From positions 1 through 64,000 of the forward strand of contig NZ_JBNXUM010000035.1 of NCBI RefSeq assembly GCF_050563545.1: a stretch of 64,000 nucleotides of DNA, written 5' to 3'. Source of the stretch: Falsiroseomonas sp050563545 (lineage in GTDB: Bacteria; Pseudomonadota; Alphaproteobacteria; Acetobacterales; Acetobacteraceae). The notes beneath the pieces were generated by a model, which saw nothing but the letters and a program-made list of their open reading frames with translations, searched no databases and was not told the DNA's origin. Shown here piece after piece: positions 33,163 to 42,839 of this stretch. A program made the position numbers and the translations under genes. The first letter of the stretch is position 1. Each line of letters begins with the position of its first letter.

Positions 33163-35703
33163 TCAATCCCTGTCCCGCGGCCCCGGCGCCAGGACCTCGC
33201 GCTTGCCGACGTGGTTGGCGGGGCTCACCACGCCTTCCTTCTCCATTTGCTCGATCAGCTTCGCGGCCTTGTTGTAGCCGATGCCGAGGTGGCGCTGGAT
33301 GAAGCTCGTGCTCGCCTTGCCCTCGCGCGTCACGACGTCCACGGCGCGGTCATACAGCGAGCCCTCGCCATCCGTGTTGCCGCCGAGCATCCCCGCCGCG
33401 GCGCCGATGTCGCCGTCCTCGTCCTCGACCTCCGTCACCTCGTCCACGTAGCTCGGCTCGCCCTGGGCGCGCAGGAACTCGACGATGTGCTCGACCTCCT
33501 GGTCGGTCACGAAGGGGCCGTGCACGCGGCTGATGCGGCCGCCGCCGGCCATGTGCAGCATGTCGCCCTGGCCCAGGAGCTGCTCCGCGCCCTGCTCGCC
33601 CAGGATCGTGCGGCTGTCGATCTTCGACGTGACCTGGAAGGAAATCCGCGTCGGGAAGTTCGCCTTGATCGTGCCGGTGATGACGTCCACCGAGGGCCGC
33701 TGCGTCGCCATGATGACGTGGATGCCCGCCGCGCGCGCCATCTGCGCGAGCCGCTGCACCGCCGCCTCGATCTCCTTGCCGGCGACGATCATCAGGTCGG
33801 CCATCTCGTCGATGACGACGACGATCATCGGCAGCGGCTCCAGCGCCAGCGGCTGGTCCTCGAACAGAGGCTTGTTCGTCTCGGGGTCGAAGCCGACCTG
33901 GACGCGGCGCGTCATCACCTCGCCACGCTGGCGGGCGGCGGCGACCTTGTCGTTGTAGCCCGCGATATTGCGCACGCCGAGCTGGCTCATCGCCTTGTAG
34001 CGGCGCTCCATCTCCCGCACCGTCCACTTCAGCGCGCCGATCGCCTTGCGCGGGTCGGTGACGACCGGCGCCAGCAGATGCGGGATGCGGTCATAGACCG
34101 ACAGCTCCAGCATCTTCGGGTCGATCATGATGAAACGGCACTCGTCGGGGCTCAGGCGATAGAGCAGCGACAGGATCATCGTGTTGATCGCGACCGACTT
34201 GCCCGAACCCGTGGTGCCCGCGATCAGCAGATGCGGCATGCGCGCGAGGTCGGCGATGACCGAGGCACCGCCGATGTCCTTGCCGAGCGCGAGGTTCAGC
34301 CGGCCGGGATGCCGCGCCCAGTCCTCGGAGGTGAAGAGCTCGGACAGCAGCACGGTCTCGCGCCGGGCATTCGGCAGCTCGATGCCGATGACGTTGCGCC
34401 CCGGGACGGTCGCGATGCGCACCGCGGTGACCGACATGGACCGCGCGATGTCGTCGGCGAGGCCGATGACGCGCGCCGACTTGGTGCCCGGTGCGGGCTC
34501 CAGCTCGTAGAGCGTGACGACGGGGCCGGGGCGGATCTCCGCGATGCGGCCGCGGACGCCGTAATCCTCCAGCACCGTCTCCAGCATGCGGGCATTGCCC
34601 TGCAGCGCCTCCTCGGACGGGCCGGCGGCGCGCTTGACCGGCGGCCCGGTGAGCAGATCGAGCGGCGGGAACTGCCAGCCGTCATGCAGAGGGAGCGTGG
34701 CTTGGCGCGCCGCCGGCGCCGGCTTCGGCGCGGCGCGTTCCGCCACGCGCGGGCCGGCGGGCTTGCGGGCCGGGGCCGCCGCTTCCTCGCGCGCGGCGGC
34801 GCGGGCGACGGCGAAGTCGGGCTCCTGCCGGCGCAGCACGGCGCCGGTGGGTGCTTCCTCCGCCACCTCGTCTGCGCGGCGCAGCATGTCGGCGAGCGGC
34901 ACGCCGGCCTCGCGCCCGCGCCGCAATGCGCCGGCGATGGCGCGGAAGGGCCAGGCGATCGCGCCGCCGATGCCCCGTCCGATGCGGGAGAGGAGGCCGG
35001 TGCGCCGCGCGCCCTCGGCCGCCGCCGATGCCGCGCGGCCGGCGCCGGAGGCCGCGACCAGCGCGGCCGATCCCGCGGCCTTGCCGGCGCGGCGCCATTC
35101 GCCGGGCGTCAGCCCCAGCGCGACGAAGGACAGGAGCGCCGTGATGCTGAACAGCACGAGATGCGCGATGCCCGATCCGACCGGCCCCAGCACGCGGCCG
35201 AGCAGGCCGAGCACGGCTTCCGCCAGCAGCGGCCCGGCGGCGCCCGCGGCCCCGGCCGGCGCCGGCGCGCCGTCCGGCAGCGGCAGCAGCGCCAACGACG
35301 CCGCGGTCAGCGGCAGGGCCATCAGCAGGCAGATCAGGCGGATGACGAAGGGCGACAGGCCCCGATGCGTCGCCAGCCGCCAGGCCCAGGTCATCAGGCA
35401 GGCCACCGGCAGCCAGGCCGCATAGCCCACGCCCTGCAGCAGCACGTCCGAGACATGCGCGCCCCAGGGCCCGGCGAGGTTCGCGGTGTGGCGGGAGGTC
35501 GCGGTGGACCAGGAGGGGTCGGCGGGGTCGTAGCTCGCCAGCGCCACGATGCAGACCAGCCCGCCCAGCACCAGCAGCAGGGCGAGCAGTTCCTGCACGC
35601 GGCGCCTGATCGCGGTCTTGACGGCGGGCGAGGCGAAGCGGCGCTGGGCGGCGGCGAGCCGGTCCCCCACGGCGCCCTGGCGGCCCTCGATGGCGCGCGG
35701 CAT
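33163..35703 (-). CDS. ftsK: DNA translocase FtsK
   Basis: An 846-residue septal DNA pump that moves chromosome ends to dif and links to cell division. The N-terminal membrane domain has about four helices within residues 30-210. A proline/alanine-rich linker (roughly 270-350) is shorter than in E. coli. The motor has GTTGSGKSVAINTMI (Walker A, about residues 495-510) and VVVIDEMADLMIVAGKEIE (Walker B), with ATQRPSVDVITGTIKANFPTRISFQV. The C-terminal gamma winged helix (QRHLGIGYNKAAKLIEQMEKEGVV) reads KOPS sites. The start at 35703 is the first ATG with protein-like sequence. Confidence 0.95.
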   Translation of the reverse strand: MPRAIEGRQGAVGDRLAAAQRRFASPAVKTAIRRRVQELLALLLVLGGLVCIVALASYDPADPSWSTATSRHTANLAGPWGAHVSDVLLQGVGYAAWLPVACLMTWAWRLATHRGLSPFVIRLICLLMALPLTAASLALLPLPDGAPAPAGAAGAAGPLLAEAVLGLLGRVLGPVGSGIAHLVLFSITALLSFVALGLTPGEWRRAGKAAGSAALVAASGAGRAASAAAEGARRTGLLSRIGRGIGGAIAWPFRAIAGALRRGREAGVPLADMLRRADEVAEEAPTGAVLRRQEPDFAVARAAAREEAAAPARKPAGPRVAERAAPKPAPAARQATLPLHDGWQFPPLDLLTGPPVKRAAGPSEEALQGNARMLETVLEDYGVRGRIAEIRPGPVVTLYELEPAPGTKSARVIGLADDIARSMSVTAVRIATVPGRNVIGIELPNARRETVLLSELFTSEDWARHPGRLNLALGKDIGGASVIADLARMPHLLIAGTTGSGKSVAINTMILSLLYRLSPDECRFIMIDPKMLELSVYDRIPHLLAPVVTDPRKAIGALKWTVREMERRYKAMSQLGVRNIAGYNDKVAAARQRGEVMTRRVQVGFDPETNKPLFEDQPLALEPLPMIVVVIDEMADLMIVAGKEIEAAVQRLAQMARAAGIHVIMATQRPSVDVITGTIKANFPTRISFQVTSKIDSRTILGEQGAEQLLGQGDMLHMAGGGRISRVHGPFVTDQEVEHIVEFLRAQGEPSYVDEVTEVEDEDGDIGAAAGMLGGNTDGEGSLYDRAVDVVTREGKASTSFIQRHLGIGYNKAAKLIEQMEKEGVVSPANHVGKREVLAPGPRDRD

Positions 35704-35858
35704 GCGGTTCCCTGGTCCTGAAGCGGGTTCGCAGTTCTATACCGGAACCCCATGGAATTGCACGGCTGTCTTGGGGGGACCTCCCAAGGCCGGGCCGCGG
35801 CGCAACGAACGCGGCGCCGTCCCGCCCGTTAGGCCCCCTCCCCCGCAAGGAGATGCCC

Positions 35859-36644
35859 ATGTCCGCCAGCCACAAGCCCCTCGCCCTCGTCACCGGCGCC
35901 TCCTCCGGCATCGGGCTCGAGCTCGCGAAGCTCTGTGCCCAGGCCGGTCATGATTTGCTCGTCGCCGCCGACCGGCCGCTCGACCAGGCGAAGCAGGAGC
36001 TTTCGGCCGCCGGCGCCAGAGTCGAGACCGTGCAGGCCGATCTTTCGACCGAGGACGGCGTGAAGAAGCTGGTCGAGGCCGCGAAGGGGCGCCCGATCGA
36101 GATCCTCTGCGCCAATGCCGGCCACGGGCTGGGCCAGGCCTTCCTCGACCAGGATTGGAAGGCGGTCCGGCACGTCATCGACACCAACGTCACGGGCACG
36201 CTCGCCCTGCTGCACGAGATCGGCCGGCAGATGCGCCAGGCGCATCACGGCAGGATACTGGTGACGGGCAGCATCGCGGGCTACGAGCCCGGCGCCTACC
36301 AGGCCGTCTACAACGGCACCAAGGCCTTCGTGGACAGCTTCGCGGTCGCGATGCGGGAGGAGCTCAGGGACACCGGCGTCACCGTGACGCTGCTGATGCC
36401 CAGCGCGACGGAGACCGAGTTCTTCGACCGCGCGGGGATGGAGGACACCAAGGTCGGCCAGTCCAGCAAGGACGATCCCGCCGATGTCGCGAAGACCGGC
36501 TTCGACGCCATGATGCGCGGCGACGCCGATGTCGTGCATGGCCTCAAGAACAAGATCATGACCGCCGCGGCGGACGTGCTGCCCGCCAGTGTCAGCGCGC
36601 GCCAGCACGCGAAGATGGCCAAGCCCGGCAGCGGGAAGGAGTAG
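35859..36644 (+). CDS. SDR-family oxidoreductase
   Basis: A 261-residue short-chain dehydrogenase. TGASSGIG is the cofactor loop, NAGHG follows strand 4, and the active-site tyrosine and lysine are in YNGTK. The C-terminal part (HGLKNKIMTAAADVLPASVSARQHAKM) is like the DltE/YciK group of SDRs of unknown substrate. AAGGAG ends directly before ATG 35853 but is six bases before ATG 35859, so the second ATG is the better start. Transcribed divergently from ftsK. Confidence 0.9.
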   Translation: MSASHKPLALVTGASSGIGLELAKLCAQAGHDLLVAADRPLDQAKQELSAAGARVETVQADLSTEDGVKKLVEAAKGRPIEILCANAGHGLGQAFLDQDWKAVRHVIDTNVTGTLALLHEIGRQMRQAHHGRILVTGSIAGYEPGAYQAVYNGTKAFVDSFAVAMREELRDTGVTVTLLMPSATETEFFDRAGMEDTKVGQSSKDDPADVAKTGFDAMMRGDADVVHGLKNKIMTAAADVLPASVSARQHAKMAKPGSGKE

Positions 36645-36755
36645 CAACTTTCCGCCGCCGTATATGTCATGCGCGAAACCGACGCCGTCCTTGGTGACAT
36701 CGGGGTGAAACGCGGGCCGGGTAGCCTCCCTCCTATCGACGGGAAGGAGACTGCC

Positions 36756-37244
36756 ATGCGCCGCATTGCCATCGCGCTCACTGGCCTGCTGGCCGCCGCC
36801 TCGCCGGCCAGCGCGCAGATCCAGTACTGGCTGCCGAACGGGCCCGGCGGCACGACCTATAACAATCCGCAGGGCTCGCTCAGCGGCACTTATTACGAGC
36901 ACGCGCTGCAGCGCTACGCCGACCAGCAGCGCTGGGCCCGCCAGCGCCAGCAGCAGGCCGCCGCCGGCGGCGGCGCACCGGCCGCGGTGTCGCGCGATCC
37001 GTCCTTCCGCCTGTCCAATGCCGGCGGGCGCACGATTCGCGAGGTCTATGTGTCCTCGGCGACCGACAGCGGCTGGGGCGCCGATCGGCTCGGCAGCGGC
37101 GTGCTGCAGCCCGGCCAGGCGCTGATGATCCGCCTGCCCGGCGGCCAGTGCGTCAACGACGTGCGCGTGGTCTTCATGAACGGCCAGGCGCAAGAGCGCC
37201 GGCAGGTGGATACCTGCGCGCTGACCGACATGGCCTTCCGCTGA
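36756..37244 (+). CDS. Secreted protein of unknown function, 162 aa
   Basis: A signal peptide (MRRIAIALTGLLAAASPASA) is followed by a Tyr/Gly/Asn-rich stretch, a Gln/Arg-rich segment (RQRQQQAAAGGG) and a compact C-terminal domain (residues 80-160). That domain has FRLSNAGGRTIREVYVSSAT, WGADRLGSGVLQPGQALMIRL and two cysteines (QCVNDVRVVF and DTCALTD) that could form a disulfide. Similar small domains are frequent in Acetobacteraceae periplasmic proteins. No function is known to me. A GGAAGGAG ribosome site precedes the ATG, and a terminator-like hairpin follows the stop. Confidence 0.8.
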   Translation: MRRIAIALTGLLAAASPASAQIQYWLPNGPGGTTYNNPQGSLSGTYYEHALQRYADQQRWARQRQQQAAAGGGAPAAVSRDPSFRLSNAGGRTIREVYVSSATDSGWGADRLGSGVLQPGQALMIRLPGGQCVNDVRVVFMNGQAQERRQVDTCALTDMAFR

Positions 37245-37255
37245 CACGGAATGCG

Positions 37256-37283
37256 GGTGCGGCGCGCAAGCGCCGTGCCCTTT
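37256..37283 (+). terminator. Rho-independent-type terminator after the secreted protein gene
   Basis: A 10-bp stem (GGTGCGGCGC with GCGCCGTGCC, two wobble pairs) and a GCAA tetraloop are followed by CTTTAA. It separates this gene from the GGDEF gene. Confidence 0.6.
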
Positions 37284-37320
37284 AAGGCCGCGCCAAGCAT
37301 TTCGGTCTAGGGCAGCGCGC

Positions 37321-39045
37321 ATGCCGGCGCCGCCCACCCCCCTTCCCTCCATCGCGGGCCGGCGTCGGCTGGGGATGGCGCTGATCGCGGGGGCGCTGGT
37401 GCTGCTGTCGGCCCTCGGCGGCGCGGCGGCCTTCCACAGCAACCGCCACCTTAACCAGAAGCAGTCGCTGATGGTCGCGCTGCATGGCCAGGCGTCCGAG
37501 GGGCGGCGGCTCGCGCTGATGGTGGCGGACGCCATTGCCGCGACGCGGCAATGGCTGCTGACCGGCGGTGCTGAGGATCGCGCCGCCGCACAGCGCGCCG
37601 CGGATGCGCTGGCCGATGCCGGGCGCGAGCTCGCCGGGCGCCTCGCCCAGCCGCTCGCCGATCGCGGCCTGCCGCCAGTGGGCGACGCGCTGGAACATGT
37701 GCTGCGCCTGCGCGACCAGATCGCCTCGATCGCGGAGCGCGAGGGCACCGCCGCCGCCGCGTCCTCCACCCTCGTCGGCGCCGGGGCGGCGACGACGGCG
37801 GGGCTGCGCCGCGTGCTCGACGAGTTCGACCGCGCGGTGGAGCGGGAGGTCAGGCAGCTCGACGCCGACCTGCGCGACGGCCAGGTGACGGGGCTCGCGC
37901 TGATCGGCGGCTCCTCGGCCGCGATGCTCTCGCTGCTGCTGGCGGCGGTGGGGATGCTGGCGCGGCGGCAGCGCGCGGCGGAACGCGCGAGCCTGGCGAT
38001 GGACCGCCGCGGCCAGGACGTCGCCACGCTGTTCCGCATGGGCGAGCTGCTGCAGAGCTCCGTCACGCCCGACGACATCCGCCGCATCGTCTCCCACACC
38101 GCGGAGGAGCTGCTGCCGGACCTGTCCGGCGCCTTCTATGTCTTCAACAACTCGCGCGACCGGCTGGATATCCTGGGCCTCTGGGGTCACGCGCGGCTGC
38201 CACCTGATCTGCCGGAGCACCTGGCGCCGTCGGATTGCTGGGCGCTGAAGCGCGGCCGGCTGCACGGGCGCGCCATCGGCGACACGCTGCGCTGCGACCA
38301 TGCTGGGGACGCCGCGTCGCTCGCGCTCTGCGTGCCGATGCAGGCGCGTGGCGAGGTCTATGGCCTGCTGCAGTTCTACGACGATGGCGCGGGCCGGCTG
38401 CCCGCGGAGACGGTCGAGCTGGCGCAGGCGCTGGCGGATGGCGTGTCGCTGGCGCTGGCGAACCTCGCGCTGCGGGAGAAGCTCAGGAACCAGGCGCTGC
38501 GGGACGAGCTGACGGGCCTCTACAACCGCCGCTTCCTGGAGGAGACGCTGGCGCGGCTGGTCGCGCATGCCGAGCGGCGCGGCGCGCCGGTCTCGGTGCT
38601 GATGCTCGACCTCGACCATTTCAAGCAGGTCAACGACCGCCACGGGCACGCCGTGGGCGACGCGGTGCTGCGGGAGGTCGGGGCGCTGCTGACGGCGCGG
38701 CTGCGGCGGATGGACATCGCCTGCCGCTACGGCGGGGAGGAGCTGATCGTGCTGCTGCCGGATTGCCCTGCGACCGACGCGCTGGCGCGGGCCAACGACA
38801 TCTGCGCGGCCGTCCGCGCGCTGCGGGAGCGCGCCGAGAGCATCCTGCCCGCCGTCACAGTCTCGATCGGCGTCGCGACCTGGCCCGAGCATGGCGAGCA
38901 GGTCGGCAAGGTGATCGAGGCCGCGGACGCCGCGCTCTATGCCGCCAAGCGGGCCGGGCGGGACCGGGCGGTGCCGGCGGAGGCCGCGGCGCCTGCCCTC
39001 GGGCTGCCGGTCGAGGGACACGGCGCGGTCCTGGCGGCGGATTGA
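37321..39045 (+). CDS. GGDEF diguanylate cyclase with GAF domain
   Basis: A 574-residue enzyme making cyclic di-GMP. An N-terminal helix (about 20-40) and a second helix (about 195-220) bracket a periplasmic four-helix segment resembling CHASE3. A GAF domain fills about 235-385. The GGDEF domain begins LRDELTGLYNRRFLEE, has DLDHFKQVNDRHGHAVGDAVL, and the active site reads GGEEL with the product-inhibition I-site RRMD five residues before it. All catalytic residues are kept. It lies directly upstream of polysaccharide genes, so control of capsule or biofilm matrix is plausible but inferred. Confidence 0.93.
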   Translation: MPAPPTPLPSIAGRRRLGMALIAGALVLLSALGGAAAFHSNRHLNQKQSLMVALHGQASEGRRLALMVADAIAATRQWLLTGGAEDRAAAQRAADALADAGRELAGRLAQPLADRGLPPVGDALEHVLRLRDQIASIAEREGTAAAASSTLVGAGAATTAGLRRVLDEFDRAVEREVRQLDADLRDGQVTGLALIGGSSAAMLSLLLAAVGMLARRQRAAERASLAMDRRGQDVATLFRMGELLQSSVTPDDIRRIVSHTAEELLPDLSGAFYVFNNSRDRLDILGLWGHARLPPDLPEHLAPSDCWALKRGRLHGRAIGDTLRCDHAGDAASLALCVPMQARGEVYGLLQFYDDGAGRLPAETVELAQALADGVSLALANLALREKLRNQALRDELTGLYNRRFLEETLARLVAHAERRGAPVSVLMLDLDHFKQVNDRHGHAVGDAVLREVGALLTARLRRMDIACRYGGEELIVLLPDCPATDALARANDICAAVRALRERAESILPAVTVSIGVATWPEHGEQVGKVIEAADAALYAAKRAGRDRAVPAEAAAPALGLPVEGHGAVLAAD

Positions 39046-39136
39046 CCGCGACCGGCCCGCCGGCGCGGCCCCTTCGCCTTTCTTTTTCCCCAGTGCTGCG
39101 GTTTATGAGGGCGACCGTTCCGGCCAGGACAAGTTG

Positions 39137-40570
39137 ATGCCGTCTGCTTCCCCCATTGTGCCCGTGATCCTCTCCGGCGGCACGGGCACCAGGCTCTGGC
39201 CCGTCTCGCGGGAAGCCTATCCCAAGCAGTTCTGGCCGCTGGCGACGGCGCGATCCATGCTGCAGGACACCGCCGCGCGCGCCGGCGGCGACGGCTTCGC
39301 GCCGCCCATGGTGGTCTGCAACGAAGGCCACCGCTTCATCGTCGCCGAGCAGCTCGCCGAAATCGGGATCGGGCAGCCCCGCATCGTGCTGGAGCCCGCG
39401 GGCCGCAACTCCGCCCCCGCCATCGCGGTCGCCGCCGTGCTGAACGAGGCGACGCCGGACGCGGTGCTGTGGATCCTGGCGGCCGACCATGCCGTTGCGA
39501 ACCCCGCGGAACTCCACGCCGCCCTGTCCGCGGCCGCGGCCGCCGCGCGGGCCGGGCGCATTGCCACCTTCGGCATCCGCCCGACCCGCCCCGAGACCGG
39601 CTACGGCTACATCGAGGCCGGCGAGGCGCTGCCCGGCATCGAGGCCGTGGGCCACAAGGCCTATGCCGTCGCACGCTTCCTGGAGAAGCCCGACGCCGCG
39701 ACCGCTGAACGCTTCGTCGCGGGCGGGCGCCATCTCTGGAACAGCGGCATGTTCGTCGCCACCGCCGGCACGCTGGTCGCGGAGCTGAAGACGCATGCGC
39801 CCGACGTGCTGGACGCCGCGCGGCGCGCGGTGGCGGAGGGCACGCAGGACCTCGGCTTCGTGCGGCTCGGCGAGGGCTTTGCGCAGGCGCCCTCCATCTC
39901 AATCGATCATGCGGTGATGGAGCGCACGCGGCTCGCGGCCGTCGTGCCCTGCGATCCCGGCTGGTCTGATGTCGGGGCCTGGGACGCGATCTGGGACATC
40001 GCGGCGAAGGACGCGCAGGGCAACGCCACGGCCGGGCCGGTCGCGCTGGTGGATGCGCGGAACTGCCTGGTGCGGTCGGAAGGCATGCTGGCCGCGGTCG
40101 TGGGCCTTGAGGACGTGGTGCTGGTCGTGACCGACGACGCCGTGCTCGCCTGCCGGCGCGACCGCGCGCAGGACGTCAAGAAGCTCGTGGAACGGCTGAA
40201 GGCGGAGAAGCGGAAGGAAGCGCGCGAGCACCGCAAGGTCTACCGTCCCTGGGGCAGCTACGAAGGGATCGCGCTCGGCACCCGCTTCCAGGTCAAGCGA
40301 ATCACGGTGCGGCCCGGCGCCAAGCTCAGCCTGCAGAAGCACCACCACCGCGCGGAGCACTGGGTGGTGGTTGGCGGCACCGCGATCGTCGAGCGCGACA
40401 AGGAGCGCATCCTGCTGCGAGAGAACGAGAGCGTCTACCTGCCGCTGGGCTGCGTGCACCGCATGGAGAACCCGGGCATGATCCCGCTGACCATGATCGA
40501 GGTGCAGTCCGGCGCCTATCTCGGCGAGGACGACATCGTCCGCTTCGAGGACACTTACGGGCGGGCGTAA
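39137..40570 (+). CDS. manC: Mannose-1-phosphate guanylyltransferase / mannose-6-phosphate isomerase
   Basis: A 477-residue bifunctional type II enzyme giving GDP-mannose. The guanylyltransferase half opens PVILSGGTGTRLWPVSREAYPKQF and has FLEKPD and WNSGMF. The C-terminal cupin isomerase half has RPWGSYEGIALGTRFQVKRI and KHHHRAEHWVVVGGTA, with the metal-binding histidines. GDP-mannose feeds capsule or exopolysaccharide synthesis, in line with the glycosyltransferase and kps genes that follow. The start at 39137 was chosen because upstream in-frame residues read antisense-like, Arg-rich sequence. Confidence 0.94.
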   Translation: MPSASPIVPVILSGGTGTRLWPVSREAYPKQFWPLATARSMLQDTAARAGGDGFAPPMVVCNEGHRFIVAEQLAEIGIGQPRIVLEPAGRNSAPAIAVAAVLNEATPDAVLWILAADHAVANPAELHAALSAAAAAARAGRIATFGIRPTRPETGYGYIEAGEALPGIEAVGHKAYAVARFLEKPDAATAERFVAGGRHLWNSGMFVATAGTLVAELKTHAPDVLDAARRAVAEGTQDLGFVRLGEGFAQAPSISIDHAVMERTRLAAVVPCDPGWSDVGAWDAIWDIAAKDAQGNATAGPVALVDARNCLVRSEGMLAAVVGLEDVVLVVTDDAVLACRRDRAQDVKKLVERLKAEKRKEAREHRKVYRPWGSYEGIALGTRFQVKRITVRPGAKLSLQKHHHRAEHWVVVGGTAIVERDKERILLRENESVYLPLGCVHRMENPGMIPLTMIEVQSGAYLGEDDIVRFEDTYGRA

Positions 40571-40575
40571 AAGGG

Positions 40576-40711
40576 CCCTCTCCACCCGCAAGGGGGGAGA
40601 GGGTGGGGTGAGGGGGGCGTGCAGGATGCGAAGGAAATCCCGGCGTCTGAGCGTCCCCCTCACCCACCGTCCGACGCCCTTGGCGTCGAACCCCCCATAA
40701 GCGGGGGAGAA
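40576..40711. repeat. Inverted CCCTCTCC / GGGAGAGGGTGGGGTGAGG repeat
   Basis: One arm (40576-40618) contains CCCTCTCC, a CCGCAAGG turn, GGGGAGAGGG and GGTGGGGTGAGG. The other arm (40654-40711) holds CCCCCTCACCCACCG and CCCCCCATAAGCGGGGGAG. It belongs to the same family as 52842-52946 and, in part, 31173-31197. It lies between manC and the TPR-glycosyltransferase gene and may fold into a strong RNA structure. Confidence 0.6.
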
Positions 40712-40723
40712 GGCTTGGCGCCG

Positions 40724-42829
40724 ATGGACACCTCACCTCCCGCCACCCTGATCGCTCAGGCCGACGCCGCGCGCGACGCCGGCGCCTGGCGGGACGCCGC
40801 GCGGCTATACGCCGCCCATCTCGGCACGGCCCAGAACGACTGGGGCATCTGGGTCCAGCACGGCCACTGCCTGCGCGAGGCCGGCGATGCCGAGGGCGCG
40901 CTGGCGAGCTACCGGCGCGCCGAGGCCGGGCGCCCGGACGATGCCGACGTGCAACTCCATCTCGGCCATGCGCTGCGGCTGACGGGCGACGCCGCCGGGG
41001 CGCGGGCGGCCTATGGGCGCGCGCTCGACCTCGATCCCGCGGCTGACGCCCCCTGGCAGGAGGTGCTGCGGCTGCTCGCCACGCCGGGGGGCGCCGCGGC
41101 GCCGGGGCTATCGCTGCTCGACGACCTGCGCCTGGTCTTCGACGTCTCCGACCTGTTTTCCTGGTTCGGGACGCATCGCGCGGCCTCCGGCATCCAGCGC
41201 ATCCAGGTCGAGATCGCGGAAGGCGCGCGCGCCGGATTCGCGACGATCCGCCACGCCGTCTTCCTGCCGGAGCGCGCGGCCTGGCGCGAGATGCCGCCCG
41301 AGGCCTTCCGGCGCCTGGTCGGCCTCTCGCGCCTCGGCGCCGATCCCTCGGACCCCGCCTGGCGGGAGACGCGGTCGCAGGTCGCGGCCCTGCTCGACGC
41401 CTCGCCTGACATGGCCTTCGAGCCGGGCGAGTGGCTGGTGAACCTCGGCACGTCCTGGCAGCTCGACGGCTATCACCAGGCGGTACGGGAGGCGAAGGGG
41501 CGCGGGCTGCGTCACGCCGCCCTGGTGCACGACGCCGGGCCCGTGACGGTGCCGGAGCACGGCCCGCCCGAGGTGGCCGCGCGCTTCGCGCAGTGGTTCG
41601 CGGGGCTCGGCGCGACGGCCGACCTGGTGCTGGCGGTGTCGGAGGCGACGCGCGCCGACATCGAGCGCCTGGCGGCCAGGGCGATGCCCGGCCTGCCCTT
41701 CCCGCCCGTGCGCGTGCTGCGCCCCGACGCCGCGCCGCGGCCGCTCCCGTTGGGCGACCATCCGCGGCTCGCGGAGATGCTGGCCGAACCCTTCGTGCTC
41801 TTCGTGGCGACGATCGAGAGCCGCAAGGACCACCTGTTCGTCCTCAACGCTTGGCTGGCGCTGCTGCGTCGGGATGGGGCGCGGCTGCCGCGGCTGCTGC
41901 TGGTCGGGCGCGCAGGGTTCGGGGGCGAGCCCGCCATCGCGCTGCTGCGGCGCGCGCCGGCGCTGGAGGGGCGTGTCGTGTGGCTGGACGACGTGTCGGA
42001 CGGCGCGCTGGCGGTGCTGCGCGCGCGCTGCCTGTTCGCCATCCACCACGCGGCGTACGAGGGCTGGGGCCTGCCGGTGACCGAGGCGCTGGCCGCCGGC
42101 AAGGCGCTGGTGGCGCCCGCGCATTCCGGCCTGCTGGAGGCCGCGCAGGGCCTCGCGCTGTCCTATGCCCCGGGCAGCGAGCCCGAATTCGTCGCCGCGA
42201 TCGAGCGGCTCCTCTTCGAGCCCGGCGCGCGGGAGACGGCGGAGGCGCGCATCGCCGCGGCGCTCCGGCTGCGCGACTGGGGCGCGGTGGCGCAGGAACT
42301 GCTGGACATCCTGCACGAGGCGCTGCCGGCGCCCGCCGACGCGCCGCCGCCGGCTCTCGGCGTGACGCATCCGCTGGGGCTGCCGGTGCTGGCGCGGCCC
42401 TCCCTTCCGCTGGCCTGGGCGGAGCGGCTGCGGGAGGGGCGGGGATGGCGCGCGCCGGAGGCTTGGGGATGCTGGACGCGACCGGGCCGGGCCATGCTGC
42501 GGCTGCCGCTGCCCGACGGGTCGGGGAAGCTGCGCCTGCACCTCGCGCTGCGCGGCGCGCCGGCGGCGCGGCAGGTGGTGCTGCGCGTCGGACGCGGCGC
42601 GCGCGTGACGCTGGAGGTCCCGGCCGAGGCGCGGCCGGTGACGGTGCTGGCGGTGCCGGAAGGCGCGGCCGAGGCGGCAGTGACGATCGAGACCACGGTG
42701 GCCGAGGGTGACCCGGCGCCCGGCATCGGCGTCGGCGTGGTCGCGCTCATGGCCTGCGCCGCCGGCGACGTCGCGTCGCGCCTCGCCTTCCTCGAGAGGC
42801 TGAGCTTCGTCTGGCCCGATCCCGCCTAG
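40724..42829 (+). CDS. TPR-glycosyltransferase family 4 fusion protein
   Basis: A 701-residue protein in three parts. Residues 1-115 hold TPR-like helix pairs (ARLYAAHLGTAQNDWGIWVQHGHCLREAGDAE and so on). Residues 125-565 form a GT-B glycosyltransferase with FGTHRAASGIQRIQVEIAEG, VLAVSEATRADIERLA, VATIESRKDHLFVLNAW and YEGWGLPVTEALAAGKALVAP (EX7E motif). Residues 600-701 are a beta-rich domain of unknown role, with no membrane segment. The call as a capsule-chain enzyme rests on its location between manC and the kps export genes. The start at 40724 was taken because upstream in-frame sequence lies in the inverted repeat. Confidence 0.88.
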   Translation: MDTSPPATLIAQADAARDAGAWRDAARLYAAHLGTAQNDWGIWVQHGHCLREAGDAEGALASYRRAEAGRPDDADVQLHLGHALRLTGDAAGARAAYGRALDLDPAADAPWQEVLRLLATPGGAAAPGLSLLDDLRLVFDVSDLFSWFGTHRAASGIQRIQVEIAEGARAGFATIRHAVFLPERAAWREMPPEAFRRLVGLSRLGADPSDPAWRETRSQVAALLDASPDMAFEPGEWLVNLGTSWQLDGYHQAVREAKGRGLRHAALVHDAGPVTVPEHGPPEVAARFAQWFAGLGATADLVLAVSEATRADIERLAARAMPGLPFPPVRVLRPDAAPRPLPLGDHPRLAEMLAEPFVLFVATIESRKDHLFVLNAWLALLRRDGARLPRLLLVGRAGFGGEPAIALLRRAPALEGRVVWLDDVSDGALAVLRARCLFAIHHAAYEGWGLPVTEALAAGKALVAPAHSGLLEAAQGLALSYAPGSEPEFVAAIERLLFEPGARETAEARIAAALRLRDWGAVAQELLDILHEALPAPADAPPPALGVTHPLGLPVLARPSLPLAWAERLREGRGWRAPEAWGCWTRPGRAMLRLPLPDGSGKLRLHLALRGAPAARQVVLRVGRGARVTLEVPAEARPVTVLAVPEGAAEAAVTIETTVAEGDPAPGIGVGVVALMACAAGDVASRLAFLERLSFVWPDPA

Positions 42830-42839
42830 GCCGATGCAC

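Noticed and set aside
33211..35721. An 836-codon plus-strand frame opposite ftsK
   Set aside because: Same reason: antisense shadow of a clear ftsK gene, biased composition and no domain.
36669..36755. An upstream start for the 162-residue secreted protein
   Set aside because: Starting there would bury the clear signal peptide MRRIAIALTGLL behind 29 unrelated residues; the ribosome site is next to 36756.
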